A stretch of DNA of 64,000 nt from Cyclobacteriaceae bacterium (GCA_028284125.1 JANQSI010000001.1:248001-312000); one strand, 5' to 3'; positions 52,941-62,689 are shown, numbered from the stretch's first letter. Program-made: numbers and translations. Notes: generated from the letters alone by a model not told the origin.

Positions 52941-53375
52941 ATGAAACAGTACCTGATAATAATTGTAATTCTTGTAGCAGTTTTCCCCTCATGCGATGAA
53001 AAGAGTGTTGCCTCAGAAGATAACATTTCTCCGACAGACTTAGTAGGTGTATGGCAGCTATCAGAAACCTTGATGGACCCAGGAGATGGAAGTGGTGTTT
53101 TCCAAGCAGTAACAAGTAATAAGAAAATCAGATTTTTTTCAGACGGAAATTTATGGATGGATCAGGATTTGTTTTGCGCTGCTAGTTTAAAGCACTTTCA
53201 TAAATCGAATGGAACCTATGACATTTCACGAAGTGTCATTCTTTCTGAAGAATGCGCCACCGATGAAAACATTCCAGAGTACAATTACGAGCTTAATGAT
53301 AGAAACGAATTAATCGTTTACCTTTCGTGTATTGAGCCATGTGCTCATAAGTTTATCAAAATAGATTCCGAATAG
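52941..53375 (+). CDS. Lipocalin-like lipoprotein
   Basis: A 144-residue lipoprotein (signal MKQYLIIIVILVAVFPSC). The region after SPTDLVGVWQLSETLMDPGD resembles small lipocalin-like Bacteroidota proteins (LxGxW near the start, beta-strand stretches to HKFIKID). Additional cysteines (five after the lipobox cysteine) may form disulfides. Function unknown. It follows DUF1572 by 49 bp and precedes the PadR gene by 98 bp. Confidence 0.78.
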   Translation: MKQYLIIIVILVAVFPSCDEKSVASEDNISPTDLVGVWQLSETLMDPGDGSGVFQAVTSNKKIRFFSDGNLWMDQDLFCAASLKHFHKSNGTYDISRSVILSEECATDENIPEYNYELNDRNELIVYLSCIEPCAHKFIKIDSE

Positions 53376-53415
53376 ATTCCTCGTCCCCTTCAAAAAATAT
53401 CAACTTTTTTGAAAC

Positions 53416-53469
53416 TATTTATTCGACATTTACGAATATTATATTAATTTCGGTTTTGTCGAATAAATA
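53416..53469. promoter_or_regulatory. 13-bp inverted repeat in front of PadR regulator
   Basis: TATTTATTCGACA (53416-53428) and TGTCGAATAAATA (53457-53469) are perfect inverted complements, 28 bp apart. The right arm ends 4 bp before the ATG. It is a likely PadR operator, or two repressor half-sites flanking the promoter; the RNA could also form a hairpin hiding the start codon. Confidence 0.6.
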
Positions 53470-53473
53470 AATA

Positions 53474-53800
53474 ATGAAAGGAACACATTTAGGAGAGCTT
53501 GAGGAAATTGCCTTACTGGTTGTAGCAAACCTCTTTGACAATGCATATGGTGTCGCCATCAAACAAGAGATTGAGGATAAATGCAATCGATCCATTACCA
53601 TTAGCACCGTCCATAACGTGCTGCAGCGATTAAACGAAAAGAACTTCTTAGAATCCAGGTACAGCGAACCGACTAAGGAACGAGGTGGGAAAAGAAAATT
53701 GCTTTTTAGAGTCACCAAATCCGGACAAGCCGCGCTCAAAACCTCAAAATCACTGAGAGATAATTTATGGTCAGGAATTCCAAAAGTCGCGTTCGAATAA
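53474..53800 (+). CDS. PadR family transcriptional regulator
   Basis: A 108-residue winged-helix regulator. It begins MKGTHLGELEEIALLVVANL and has SITISTVHNVLQRLNEKNFL and ESRYSEPTKERGGKRKLLFR, the PadR wing. It ends immediately at the start of the permease gene (TAATG, one base shared). PadR proteins commonly repress membrane transporter genes; this one very likely controls the next gene. Confidence 0.94.
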   Translation: MKGTHLGELEEIALLVVANLFDNAYGVAIKQEIEDKCNRSITISTVHNVLQRLNEKNFLESRYSEPTKERGGKRKLLFRVTKSGQAALKTSKSLRDNLWSGIPKVAFE

Positions 53801-56463
53801 TGTCATCAACACCTCCAAATTGGATAAGCCGAATCTTGGCTAAGGTTTGTCGACCGGCATTATGGGAATCCATCGAAGGTGATCTTCATGAACTTTTCGA
53901 AAGTGATCTGGAAGAATTCGGCAACAGAAAGGCTAAAATCAACTACGTGTTCAATGCGCTTGCCTTTCTCCGTTATCACAGACTAAGAAAACACACAAAA
54001 ACTCAAAATAATATGGTCCTATTTAAAAACTACTTAAAGGTATCCGTACGTGACCTCAAACGGAATAAAACATTTGCCTCGATCAATCTAGTAGGCTTGG
54101 TAGCAGGAATGACTGTTTCATTGCTGATGCTCCAGTATGTACTTTTTGAAACAGGTTTCGATCGATTCAATAAAGATGCAGATCGTATTTATCGTGTAAT
54201 CAATGACCGATTTCAAAACGGTGAATTGATTCAACACGGAACGATCACTTATCCAACCATAGGTCCTACTATGGCAAAGGATTTTCCCGAAGTTGAATCG
54301 TATACGAGAATGTTACCCTACTTCCGCAACTATGCAAAAAGAAACAATGAGCAATATCTTATCAACAACGCGATTGTAGTTGATGAACATTTTCTCACTT
54401 TTTTCGACTACACACCCATTAAAGGAGATCTCCCAACAGGACTTGATGAAGTCAACGAACTTGTGATTACAAGATCGTTCGGGGAAAAACTTCTCAAAAA
54501 AAATGAGGAGCTGGTAGATCTTGTTGGTGAGCGAATTGATCTCTTCAAGCGTCCATTTTCCATTACAGCGGTTCTTGAAGATCCACCCAAGAATTCTCAC
54601 CTTCAATTTGATGCACTGATTTCCTACAAAACTTACATTGAGTCTTCGGGAGAAGATGCAGATAAAAGTTGGAACTGGTCGGATTTTTATCACTACGTCA
54701 AATTGAAAGACGGGGTGAAAGCCTCTGATCTGGATGAAAAAATAGCTGATTTTGGCGTTAGATATTTCAAAAAAGGAGAAGTCTCCGGTGGGGAAGAAAA
54801 ATTTTATCTACAGCCACTTTTAGAGGCTCATTTGGACAACACTATGGAATATGATTTTGCAGTTGTCACTAATGGGAAAATTGTATGGTTGATGCTCGCC
54901 ACTGCCATTTTTATCATTTTCATCGCATGGATCAATTACATCAATCTCAATACTGGAAGAGCAATTCAACGAGCAAAAGAAGTTGGTATCAGAAAATCAA
55001 TCGGCGCATTAAAAGGTCAAATTGTAAGTCAATTCTTTACTGAAACCATTTTTCTAAATGGAATTGCACTTTTTCTTTCCATCTTGATGGTTTTTATACT
55101 TCAACCTTACTTTAACCAACTTACCGGATTGGATCTTAGTCTTATGATACTCTTGACCGCTAAGGTTGGAAGCATTCCTTTTCTAATACTGTTAATGGCT
55201 TCCCTTTTGTTGTCATTTGCAATCATTTCATTATATCCTGCTTATCTGGTAACAAAGTTCAGCACACAAGACATCCTTAAGGGAAGTTTCAAATTAAATG
55301 GTGAAATTGTCTGGCTCAGAAAAGGATTAGTGATTTTTCAATTTTGTATTGCGGTCATTTTGATTTCTGCTTCGATCATTGTCTCTCGCCAGATCAATTA
55401 CATGGTCAATCAAGATTTGGGTTTTGACATGGAAAATACGATGGTCTTATACGGCCCATCACAAACTCGATTCGATAGTGCCTTCTTCAACACGATAGAT
55501 GTATTTAAACAAAAAGTCTCTCGGTTATCAGGAGTCAAGAAGGTGACCACTTCCAATCGCTCTTTTGGGAGCAAAATGGGCCGAATATTTCAAATCAAAT
55601 CCAGCAGCGATCCTGAAGCTAAAAATCTGACTTCTAATTTTATGTCTACTGATCATGAATTTTTGAATGTTTTCGGAATTGATGTAGTCGAGGGTAGATC
55701 TCTTAAAGCCTCAGATCATAATTTAGATGGCGAGAAGGTTAAAAACATCGTCATTAATCAAGCTGCGTTGGACTTGCTAAAATTTGATCAGGCATCAGAA
55801 GCTGTTGGCAGAACCATTGATTTTTGGGGCAAAACCTGGACGATCGTAGGAGTTGTCAAAAACTTTCATCAGCTGTCTTTGCACGAAAAAATAGAGCCTA
55901 TCATAATGATTCCATACTATTCTACTGGACATGGATTTTCTGTAAAGATGGAATCTGAGGCAAGTGAGGCATTGATTTCCACGATTCAAGGTGTCTATAA
56001 TGAAACTTTCCCTGACAATTACTTTGATTACTTTTTCCTGGAAGATCGATACAACCAACAATACACCGATGATTTCCGAGTCGGAAAGATTTCTAAAGTA
56101 TTTACTTTCCTCTCCATTTTAATTGCTGTTCTTGGTCTTTATGGATTGGTCGTCATGACTCTGGTGAAAAAGACAAAAGAGATTGGAATGCGAAAAGTAT
56201 TGGGAGCAAGCCTCAATCAATTGCTGATCCTTCTTAGCAAAGACTTCTTACCGCTTGTACTAATCGCAATCACTATCGGTGGACCACTTAGCTACTTCGC
56301 TCTAACAAAATGGAAATCCAATTTTGCATATGCTCCGGATGTAAGTATCGGATTGATTGTGGCTGCCTCACTTGTTTTGATTTTAATATCAGTTTTGACG
56401 ATTCTTTTTCAAACGAGAAAAATTTCAAGAAACAATCCAGTGGATTCCTTGCGATGTGAATAA
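53800..56463 (+). CDS. FtsX-type ABC transporter permease with N-terminal prefix domain
   Basis: An 887-residue permease. The first ~75 residues (PPNWISRILAKVCRPALWES, IEGDLHELFESDLEEFGNRK) form a permease prefix domain of the kind found behind PadR regulators. The remainder is a complete two-module FtsX protein: SINLVGLVAGMTVSLLMLQY, NLNTGRAIQRAKEVGIRKSI, VKKTKEIGMRKVLGASLNQL, and it ends NPVDSLRCE. The start at ATG 53800 shares a base with the PadR stop codon, so the two are translated together. No ATPase is beside it; the prefix region may link it to a regulatory or stress circuit. Confidence 0.95.
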   Translation: MSSTPPNWISRILAKVCRPALWESIEGDLHELFESDLEEFGNRKAKINYVFNALAFLRYHRLRKHTKTQNNMVLFKNYLKVSVRDLKRNKTFASINLVGLVAGMTVSLLMLQYVLFETGFDRFNKDADRIYRVINDRFQNGELIQHGTITYPTIGPTMAKDFPEVESYTRMLPYFRNYAKRNNEQYLINNAIVVDEHFLTFFDYTPIKGDLPTGLDEVNELVITRSFGEKLLKKNEELVDLVGERIDLFKRPFSITAVLEDPPKNSHLQFDALISYKTYIESSGEDADKSWNWSDFYHYVKLKDGVKASDLDEKIADFGVRYFKKGEVSGGEEKFYLQPLLEAHLDNTMEYDFAVVTNGKIVWLMLATAIFIIFIAWINYINLNTGRAIQRAKEVGIRKSIGALKGQIVSQFFTETIFLNGIALFLSILMVFILQPYFNQLTGLDLSLMILLTAKVGSIPFLILLMASLLLSFAIISLYPAYLVTKFSTQDILKGSFKLNGEIVWLRKGLVIFQFCIAVILISASIIVSRQINYMVNQDLGFDMENTMVLYGPSQTRFDSAFFNTIDVFKQKVSRLSGVKKVTTSNRSFGSKMGRIFQIKSSSDPEAKNLTSNFMSTDHEFLNVFGIDVVEGRSLKASDHNLDGEKVKNIVINQAALDLLKFDQASEAVGRTIDFWGKTWTIVGVVKNFHQLSLHEKIEPIIMIPYYSTGHGFSVKMESEASEALISTIQGVYNETFPDNYFDYFFLEDRYNQQYTDDFRVGKISKVFTFLSILIAVLGLYGLVVMTLVKKTKEIGMRKVLGASLNQLLILLSKDFLPLVLIAITIGGPLSYFALTKWKSNFAYAPDVSIGLIVAASLVLILISVLTILFQTRKISRNNPVDSLRCE

Positions 56464-56564
56464 TCTTATTCCTTCAACCCTTTCAAATAACCTGAGTTAA
56501 TAGAATGAGTGGATAAAACATAATTCGTCCATACCTTTAAAGGCAAACGTAGAAGTAAGAGTCA

Positions 56565-57752
56565 ATGAAAATTAGAATAGCTGTCTTCTTTCTCAACTTT
56601 GCCTTTTTAGCATCTTTCGCCCAACAAAAGCCCTTATTCAATGTGGATAAGAAGTATTCTGAAACAGGTGAAGAAACGTTCAAAGAGATTCGATCATTAA
56701 TATTAGATAACTACTACTATGATGGATTGACAGAAGACGATCTCTACTGGGCTTCCATTGATGGGATGTTGAGGCATATTTCTCCTCCAGAAAAGCCAGA
56801 CTTGGCCCAGTTGTGGACGGACGAAGAATATGAAAAAATTCTAAACTCCTTAAAGGGAGTTAAAGTTTCGCTTGGTTTTGGGAGCTCGTTCAATTCAAAT
56901 GATGGAAGCTTAACAATAACTAGTCTTACCGAAGGATCAGAAGCTGAACAAAAACTAAAAATCCAGGATAGGATTGTTCGAATAGATGGTGAGGTTTTAA
57001 GAGGAAAAAGTATCTCGGAAGTAAATCGACTTTTAGATGGAGAAACTGGTCAGTCTTCTACCTTGAAAGTGGTTCGAGACATCTCAATTTTTGACGTGGT
57101 TCTAACCAGAGACACACTCAAGAATAAAAACTTGATCATCACGAAGATTCCTAATCGAAACGTCGCTTTCATAGAAATCAAGTCCGTCTCATTAGGAATA
57201 GCAAAAGAGCTGGAAGAAGGATTGATCAAGCTGCGCAATGAGAGTGTTAGCGCACTTATCATTGATTTTAGAAACAATCTAGGTGGCGTCTTAAATGAAG
57301 GAATTAACATCGCCAGGCTCTTTATGAATAAAGGCGATATTGTTTTACGAACACAAGCAAGGTCTAAGGGAGTTCAAAATTTTATTGGAAACGAGAACAA
57401 ATTCACCAACTTCAAGATCAGTCTTCTTGCAAATGAAAATTCAGCTTCTGCAAGTGAAATTGTGATTGGAGCACTCAAAGATCATAACAGGGCATTTGTT
57501 GTAGGAAAAAAAACATTTGGAAAAGGAGTGATTGAAAACACCTACACTTTAGAAAATGATTATCGAGTAAAATTCATTACTAACGCAATGTATACACCAA
57601 AGGGAGTTTCTTGGCAATCAACTGGTTTACTTCCAGATTATTTTATTGATCAATCGCAAGCGAATTATAAAACCGTAGTACAATTACCAATTGAAGAGCG
57701 TCTACAAAAAGATTTGCATTTGAGCACTGCTTTAAAACTGTTACAAAACTAA
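56565..57752 (+). CDS. S41 C-terminal processing peptidase with PDZ domain (CtpA-like)
   Basis: A 395-residue exported protease. Signal MKIRIAVFFLNFAFLASFA, then the N-terminal region FKEIRSLILDNYYYDGLTED. A PDZ domain runs from ~110 (LKIQDRIVRIDGEVLRGKSI) and the protease core has NRNVAFIEIKSVSLGIAKEL, LIIDFRNNLGGVLNEG, and ANENSASASEIVIGALKDHN (nucleophile Ser, then Lys in VVGKKTFGKG). It processes C-termini of exported proteins. It is the third S41 enzyme of the window, the only one with a recognisable classical Ser/Lys core and PDZ. Confidence 0.93.
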   Translation: MKIRIAVFFLNFAFLASFAQQKPLFNVDKKYSETGEETFKEIRSLILDNYYYDGLTEDDLYWASIDGMLRHISPPEKPDLAQLWTDEEYEKILNSLKGVKVSLGFGSSFNSNDGSLTITSLTEGSEAEQKLKIQDRIVRIDGEVLRGKSISEVNRLLDGETGQSSTLKVVRDISIFDVVLTRDTLKNKNLIITKIPNRNVAFIEIKSVSLGIAKELEEGLIKLRNESVSALIIDFRNNLGGVLNEGINIARLFMNKGDIVLRTQARSKGVQNFIGNENKFTNFKISLLANENSASASEIVIGALKDHNRAFVVGKKTFGKGVIENTYTLENDYRVKFITNAMYTPKGVSWQSTGLLPDYFIDQSQANYKTVVQLPIEERLQKDLHLSTALKLLQN

Positions 57753-57930
57753 AATCTCCATTATTCGACCAATCCAAGTGTTCAGTCGACTCTCCTCTCC
57801 CATCAATCCACGAATGTCCCTTATGCCACTTTTTTAAAAAGCGATGAGCAAAAGAACTGTTGGGTAAAGAGATTATTTTAGGGAAACAATAGCCGCAGTA
57901 AGTGGTTATGGACCATCAGCTAATTACCTA

Positions 57931-60513
57931 ATGCGATTTCAATTGCAAAACAGACTTGTGCTCATTGCAATCTTAGCTGCTATGTATCAAGCAGCTTGCA
58001 GCCAAATCTATCCTGCCAGATTCTATTCCACGCTAGATGGCCTTCCTACAAATTCGGTTTTTGATATTACTCAAGATCATGAGGGCGTCATGTGGTTTGT
58101 GACTGCTAGAGGAGTTGTTTCTTATGATGGACAAAAATGGTCACAACCTCCGGATAGCTTGCGATTACCTAATTCTCCATACTCCTATATTAAATCAACA
58201 AAAGACAATTCCATTTGGGTTGCCGGTCAGAACAACACCTCATTTCAAATTTCAAGACTAAATAATGGAGCTTGGCAAGCGATAGACGTAACTGAAGAAA
58301 TTGAAAATATTGCTTTCGGCTTTCCTTTCGAAGTGAATGTCAATGGTGAAGAATTCAGCATATGGCTAGCCAACAACAATCAGGTTTTTGAATACGAAAG
58401 TATTAACAATGAATGGAAAGCTTACCCATTTCCAAACCAAATACACACACTAGTATACTTGGAAGAAAACCTTTACATCTGCTCCGATAATGGCCTTTTT
58501 CAAATAAAAGATGAATCGGTATCACCAGTTATTTTGGATGAAAACTTTCCGAATAATAACATCTTAAATATTGTCATTAAAGAAAAGAAAAAGTATGTAT
58601 TAGGTTATGATTGGCTAGCTATTCTCGATGGAGAAAATATCCAATATTGGGAAAGCCTTGGGATGAAAAATCACTCAAGGTTCAACAAGCACCCTCTAGT
58701 TGTTGACGATCGCGACAGAATATTCTATAACAACTTCTCACCTGTTCAGATTTTTGATCCGATGAAGGGTGTCAGCGAAACGATTGAAATCAAGGACAAA
58801 ATCCAAAATGCAAAAAGCATCGCCATCTATAAAGACTTAGAGAACAATATTTGGGTCGGTGATCATAGAGGATTATTCAGGTTCAATCTCTTACGATTTC
58901 TAAACTTTGATAGTAGCGTTGGTCTCTTAGAAGATGAGGTTAGTTCAATTATTCAACTGAAGAATGGAGAAATCATTCTTGCAAATCCTACCTCCATCAA
59001 TTTCTTAAAAAACAACAGGGTAACTCGACAGACAAAACTTCCAATTCGTGAGAATCAAATTGGTCGAGTTCTTGACCTTTTCGAAGACCAATCAGGAAGG
59101 TTAATTATGGCGCTAGGTCCAGCCGGACTTTATGTTTACGACAACAAAAATTTTGAAAGGATAATTTACCCATCCAAACCTGACCTTGACTTCACATCCA
59201 TCATTCAATGGAAAGGAAGACTATTGGTTTCCTCTCGAAAAGGAGGTCTGTTTGAATTCCACGAAAACGGACTTAGGAAAATCTCAGACCTACGTGGTGT
59301 TAGAAAACTGGACCTTTTGAATGAAAATGAAATTACCGCTAATACACAAAGAGGCTTTTACAAAATTTCACAAACGGATACTATTCAAATTTCAAGCGGT
59401 TTAAGAGACGTTGACAATGTTTTCTCAGTTATTGAATGGAACCAAGAGGTGTTCGTCGCTACGGATGCTGGATTGTATACGCTAATTGATGAGAAAATAA
59501 GTAATGTCCCATTTCTTGACATACGATTACCAGTTTATGCATTGATGAAGGATTTGAATAATAATCTATGGATAGGCACAGGTGATGGTGTTTTAAAATG
59601 GGACGGAAATGATTTGAAAAAATACAATAGATCACATGGCTTGATTGGTAGCGAAACGAACAGAAGGGCTTTAATTCAGGATCGTCAAGGAAAAGTATGG
59701 ATTGGGACCGAGTTGGGTGCGTCAGTCTACGAGGAGAAAGAAGATCTTACGCTCAATTTCTCGCCAATTGTCTCCATAACATCGATCGTAAATGGAGCTG
59801 GAGATGTGCTGGATCCTAACAAAACCAATCAAATCTCTTTCGGACAAAACACGGTGGAAATTTTCTTTAGAGGGGTTTCTTTCATAAACGAGAAACGAAT
59901 AGAATATCGATACAAGCTAGAAGGACTCGACACCAAATGGCTCCAACTTGACAATAAGTCGACAACTTCTGCAAGATATACGAATCTAAAAAGTGGAAAA
60001 TACACGTTTGTTGTCCAAAGTAAAATTGACCAAGGATACTGGAGTCCTCCGGCAAGGGCAGTCTTTAGTATAGATGTTCCATTTTATTTAGAATGGTGGT
60101 TCTTATCATCAATCTTTCTCATTGGCATAGCCATCTTGTACATTATTTATCGTTTAAGATTCTTGTACCTATTGAGAAGACAGCAAGAACTGAAGGATCT
60201 CATAGCAGCGAGAACAAGAGAAATCACCCAACTCAATGAATCATTGGAAGCAATCGTTAATGAAAGAACAAAAGAGCTGGAGGAAAAAAATCAACGTCTA
60301 TCTGATTACGCCTATATCAATGCTCATTTACTCAGAGGACCACTCACTAGAATTCAAAGTCTCACACTTCTTTTAGATTTTGATAAAAATGAAAAAATGA
60401 GTCAAGAATACCTTCAAATTCTCAAGGAGGCTACTGATGAATTGGATGAAGTTATTTTCTCCATTAACACAACATTGAGGGAGAAAAAAGAAGAATTCAA
60501 CTCAGTCAATTAA
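57931..60513 (+). CDS. Two-component-type propeller sensor ending in a phosphoacceptor helix, no ATPase
   Basis: An 860-residue protein. A signal sequence (residues ~10-24) is followed by two propeller regions (~30-330 and ~330-630) with LPTNSVFDITQDHEGVMWFV and NNLWIGTGDGVLKWDGNDLK. A Y_Y_Y domain follows (YRYKLEGLDTKWLQLDNKST; FVVQSKIDQGYWSPPARAVF) and a membrane helix (WWFLSSIFLIGIAILYIIY). A coiled coil leads to SDYAYINAHLLRGPLTRIQS, which looks like the His-containing dimerisation helix of a histidine kinase. The protein ends about 50 residues later without any HATPase domain. The gene ends normally and overlaps the convergent YeiH gene by 8 bp. It may work as a phosphoacceptor or adaptor rather than a kinase. 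Confidence 0.88.
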   Translation: MRFQLQNRLVLIAILAAMYQAACSQIYPARFYSTLDGLPTNSVFDITQDHEGVMWFVTARGVVSYDGQKWSQPPDSLRLPNSPYSYIKSTKDNSIWVAGQNNTSFQISRLNNGAWQAIDVTEEIENIAFGFPFEVNVNGEEFSIWLANNNQVFEYESINNEWKAYPFPNQIHTLVYLEENLYICSDNGLFQIKDESVSPVILDENFPNNNILNIVIKEKKKYVLGYDWLAILDGENIQYWESLGMKNHSRFNKHPLVVDDRDRIFYNNFSPVQIFDPMKGVSETIEIKDKIQNAKSIAIYKDLENNIWVGDHRGLFRFNLLRFLNFDSSVGLLEDEVSSIIQLKNGEIILANPTSINFLKNNRVTRQTKLPIRENQIGRVLDLFEDQSGRLIMALGPAGLYVYDNKNFERIIYPSKPDLDFTSIIQWKGRLLVSSRKGGLFEFHENGLRKISDLRGVRKLDLLNENEITANTQRGFYKISQTDTIQISSGLRDVDNVFSVIEWNQEVFVATDAGLYTLIDEKISNVPFLDIRLPVYALMKDLNNNLWIGTGDGVLKWDGNDLKKYNRSHGLIGSETNRRALIQDRQGKVWIGTELGASVYEEKEDLTLNFSPIVSITSIVNGAGDVLDPNKTNQISFGQNTVEIFFRGVSFINEKRIEYRYKLEGLDTKWLQLDNKSTTSARYTNLKSGKYTFVVQSKIDQGYWSPPARAVFSIDVPFYLEWWFLSSIFLIGIAILYIIYRLRFLYLLRRQQELKDLIAARTREITQLNESLEAIVNERTKELEEKNQRLSDYAYINAHLLRGPLTRIQSLTLLLDFDKNEKMSQEYLQILKEATDELDEVIFSINTTLREKKEEFNSVN

Positions 60514-61444
60514 GTTTCGCAATCATATCAAGTGCGACAATTGACGAAACGCCAATCAAAACCCACAAGGCTACTCCTAGAATAAAAGGTTTAGTACCTG
60601 CTTCTCTTACACTTGAATAGTTAAATGTACTTCCTATTAAAAAAAGTGCGATCACTAATCCTCGTCTTCCTGCTATGTTAAGAATTCTGTAAACGTCATT
60701 CCATTGCGGAAACAAATAGACGACTACCATTGCAAGGACAAAGAGCACAATAAACCAGGGGATTTTTGGCTTTACAATGCCTTCCTTATGGAAATAGCTA
60801 AGCAACAAGGTGACAGGTATAATCCACAAGGTTCTTGTAAGCTTGATAGTAGTTGCAACTTCCAGTGCTTCGGATCCATACGCACTTGCAGCACCTACAA
60901 CGGATGACGTGTCGTGAATTGCTACACCAGCCCACCTGCCAAATAACTCCTGATCCATTTCTACAAAATCACCTATAAATGGAAACAATAGAAGAGCGAT
61001 CGCATTAAGTAGAAATACGACTACCAAGGCAAACGACATTTGTTCACTCTTCGCTTGAATAACGGGTGAAGTTGCTGCAATTGCGCTTCCACCACAAATA
61101 GCTGTTCCAATGGAAATGAGAACGGTAGTATTCTTATCCATTTTCAATGCTTTTCCAATCAACAAACCGAATAGCAGAGTAAGACTGACTGTAAAAAAAG
61201 TAAGTCCAAAGCCAAAGGTTGATGTACTCAAAGCAGAGGTCAGGTTCATTCCAAAACCGATCAAAACGATCGAAGCTTTTAGAATTGTCCCGCTATGACC
61301 TTGAAAGTTTTCCTTTTCCTTGTTTCTGAAAATGAGAGCTAAAGCAATCCCAATCAACAGTGCAACTGAAGCATTTACAAAAGGAAACAGGCACACTAGT
61401 GCACCGAGAATTAAGGCTAGGCGAAAAGGTGTGAATTTCATCAT
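60506..61444 (-). CDS. YeiH family putative sulfate/anion exporter (UPF0324)
   Basis: A 312-residue membrane protein with about ten helices. Family motifs include ILKASIVLIGFGMNLTSALS, ISIGTAICGGSAIAATSPVI, GRWAGVAIHDTSSVVGAASA, and GLVIALFLIGSTFNYSSVRE. The YeiH family is described as putative sulfate exporters; E. coli yeiH neighbours the LysR gene yeiE. Here it lies 13 bp downstream of threonine synthase on the same strand and two genes after a LysR regulator. Confidence 0.9.
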   Translation of the reverse strand: MMKFTPFRLALILGALVCLFPFVNASVALLIGIALALIFRNKEKENFQGHSGTILKASIVLIGFGMNLTSALSTSTFGFGLTFFTVSLTLLFGLLIGKALKMDKNTTVLISIGTAICGGSAIAATSPVIQAKSEQMSFALVVVFLLNAIALLLFPFIGDFVEMDQELFGRWAGVAIHDTSSVVGAASAYGSEALEVATTIKLTRTLWIIPVTLLLSYFHKEGIVKPKIPWFIVLFVLAMVVVYLFPQWNDVYRILNIAGRRGLVIALFLIGSTFNYSSVREAGTKPFILGVALWVLIGVSSIVALDMIAKLN

Positions 61445-61457
61445 TCCCTAGCACAAG

Positions 61458-62630
61458 CTACAGAAAGTGATCCATATACTTTGAAGCGTTACCAGTATTG
61501 ATCAATAATATCTTTTCCTTCTTAGAGATAACTCCCAAAGCTGTAAGCTCTAATAGTCCGGCCATTGTTGCACCTCCTTCAGGTGAAAATGAGATGCCTT
61601 CGGCTCGTGACAACTCTTGAGCTGTTTTTAAAAGGTTTTCTTCTGAAACAGCGATAGCACTACCATTAGATTCCTGGACTACCTGTTTGATTAAGTCTTT
61701 TCCAAAAGCTTTGGGAACTGCCAATCCATTCGCTTTGGACTCTCCATATGACTCGTGAGCTTCGTTTCCATTGACATAATGGACCATAGGAGAGCAATTC
61801 AACGATTGAACTACAACCATACGTGGAAGGTGTGAACCATCAATCCAACCTAAGGCGATCATTTCCTGAAAGGCTTTCCAAATTCCAATAAGCCCAGTCC
61901 CACCTCCAGTTGGATACACAATAACATCAGGAAGCCCCCAGTTCATTTGTTCCGCAATCTCATAGCCCATCGTTTTCTTTCCCTCCAGACGATAAGGTTC
62001 TTTCAATGTACTCATATTGAAGGCTCCGGTTTCCTTTTGAATTGAAACGGCTAATTCACCACATTTATCAATTAATCCATCAACCAGAAGAAGCTCCGAT
62101 CCAAACAATCGGCATTCATCTTGAAATGGTTTTGGAGTATGCCTCGGCATGATCACCGTTGATTTCATTCCAGCTGCCGCGCAATAAGCACTCATGGCAC
62201 CACCAGCATTTCCAGCAGTCGGAACCACACATTCCGTTACACCATATTCTTTCGCTTTGGAAATTGCCATACTCATTCCCCGTGATTTAAACGACCCAGT
62301 TGGATTTAACCCCTCATCTTTCACAAACAATTGGTCAAAACCAAATTTTTGAGAATAGGAGTTGACAGGAAGAATAGGTGTCATTCCTTCACCAAGACTG
62401 ACCTTATTCTTTTCATCCATCAGCGGAAGCATTTCGGTATACCGCCACATCGATTGCTCTCTACCAATCAGCATCTTTTTATCAAAACCATTGTTCATGG
62501 AGTAGTTGACAACCAAAGGCTTTTCACAGCAAGCAGCATAATTATGAGGACTGTTTATTTCGTATTTTTCTCCACACCGAGAACAGGAAAGGTCAACAGC
62601 ATAAGAATGTAATTGAAGGGCGGATTCCAT
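61458..62630 (-). CDS. thrC: Threonine synthase
   Basis: A 390-residue PLP enzyme that converts O-phosphohomoserine to threonine. The N-terminus has four cysteines (16, 19, 34 and 35: LSCSRCGEK and YAACCEKP), a zinc-ribbon-like feature of some threonine synthases. The PLP-binding lysine is Lys115 in LNPTGSFKSRGMS. VVPTAGNAGGAMSAY and YPTGGGTGLIGIWKAF bind the cofactor phosphate. Closely related PLP enzymes with the same fold exist, so the substrate is likely but not proved. It is 59 bp downstream of the LysR gene. Confidence 0.88.
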   Translation of the reverse strand: MESALQLHSYAVDLSCSRCGEKYEINSPHNYAACCEKPLVVNYSMNNGFDKKMLIGREQSMWRYTEMLPLMDEKNKVSLGEGMTPILPVNSYSQKFGFDQLFVKDEGLNPTGSFKSRGMSMAISKAKEYGVTECVVPTAGNAGGAMSAYCAAAGMKSTVIMPRHTPKPFQDECRLFGSELLLVDGLIDKCGELAVSIQKETGAFNMSTLKEPYRLEGKKTMGYEIAEQMNWGLPDVIVYPTGGGTGLIGIWKAFQEMIALGWIDGSHLPRMVVVQSLNCSPMVHYVNGNEAHESYGESKANGLAVPKAFGKDLIKQVVQESNGSAIAVSEENLLKTAQELSRAEGISFSPEGGATMAGLLELTALGVISKKEKILLINTGNASKYMDHFL

Positions 62631-62668
62631 ACTTCAAAGCTGGATATTAAATCATAACCAGTCAAATG

Positions 62669-62687
62669 ATATAATTTCATACGATAT
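62669..62687. promoter_or_regulatory. LysR box between the LysR gene and thrC
   Basis: ATAT-N11-ATAT fits the T-N11-A consensus of LysR-family sites. It lies immediately after the LysR stop and about 40 bp before the threonine synthase start, so the regulator may control the downstream thrC-yeiH-like genes. Confidence 0.45.
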
Positions 62688-62689
62688 AA

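Noticed and set aside
60290-60530. A frameshift that might have removed an HATPase domain from the propeller sensor
   Set aside because: No HATPase motif (N, G1 or G2 boxes) was found in any frame after the stop; the convergent gene begins within 8 bp.
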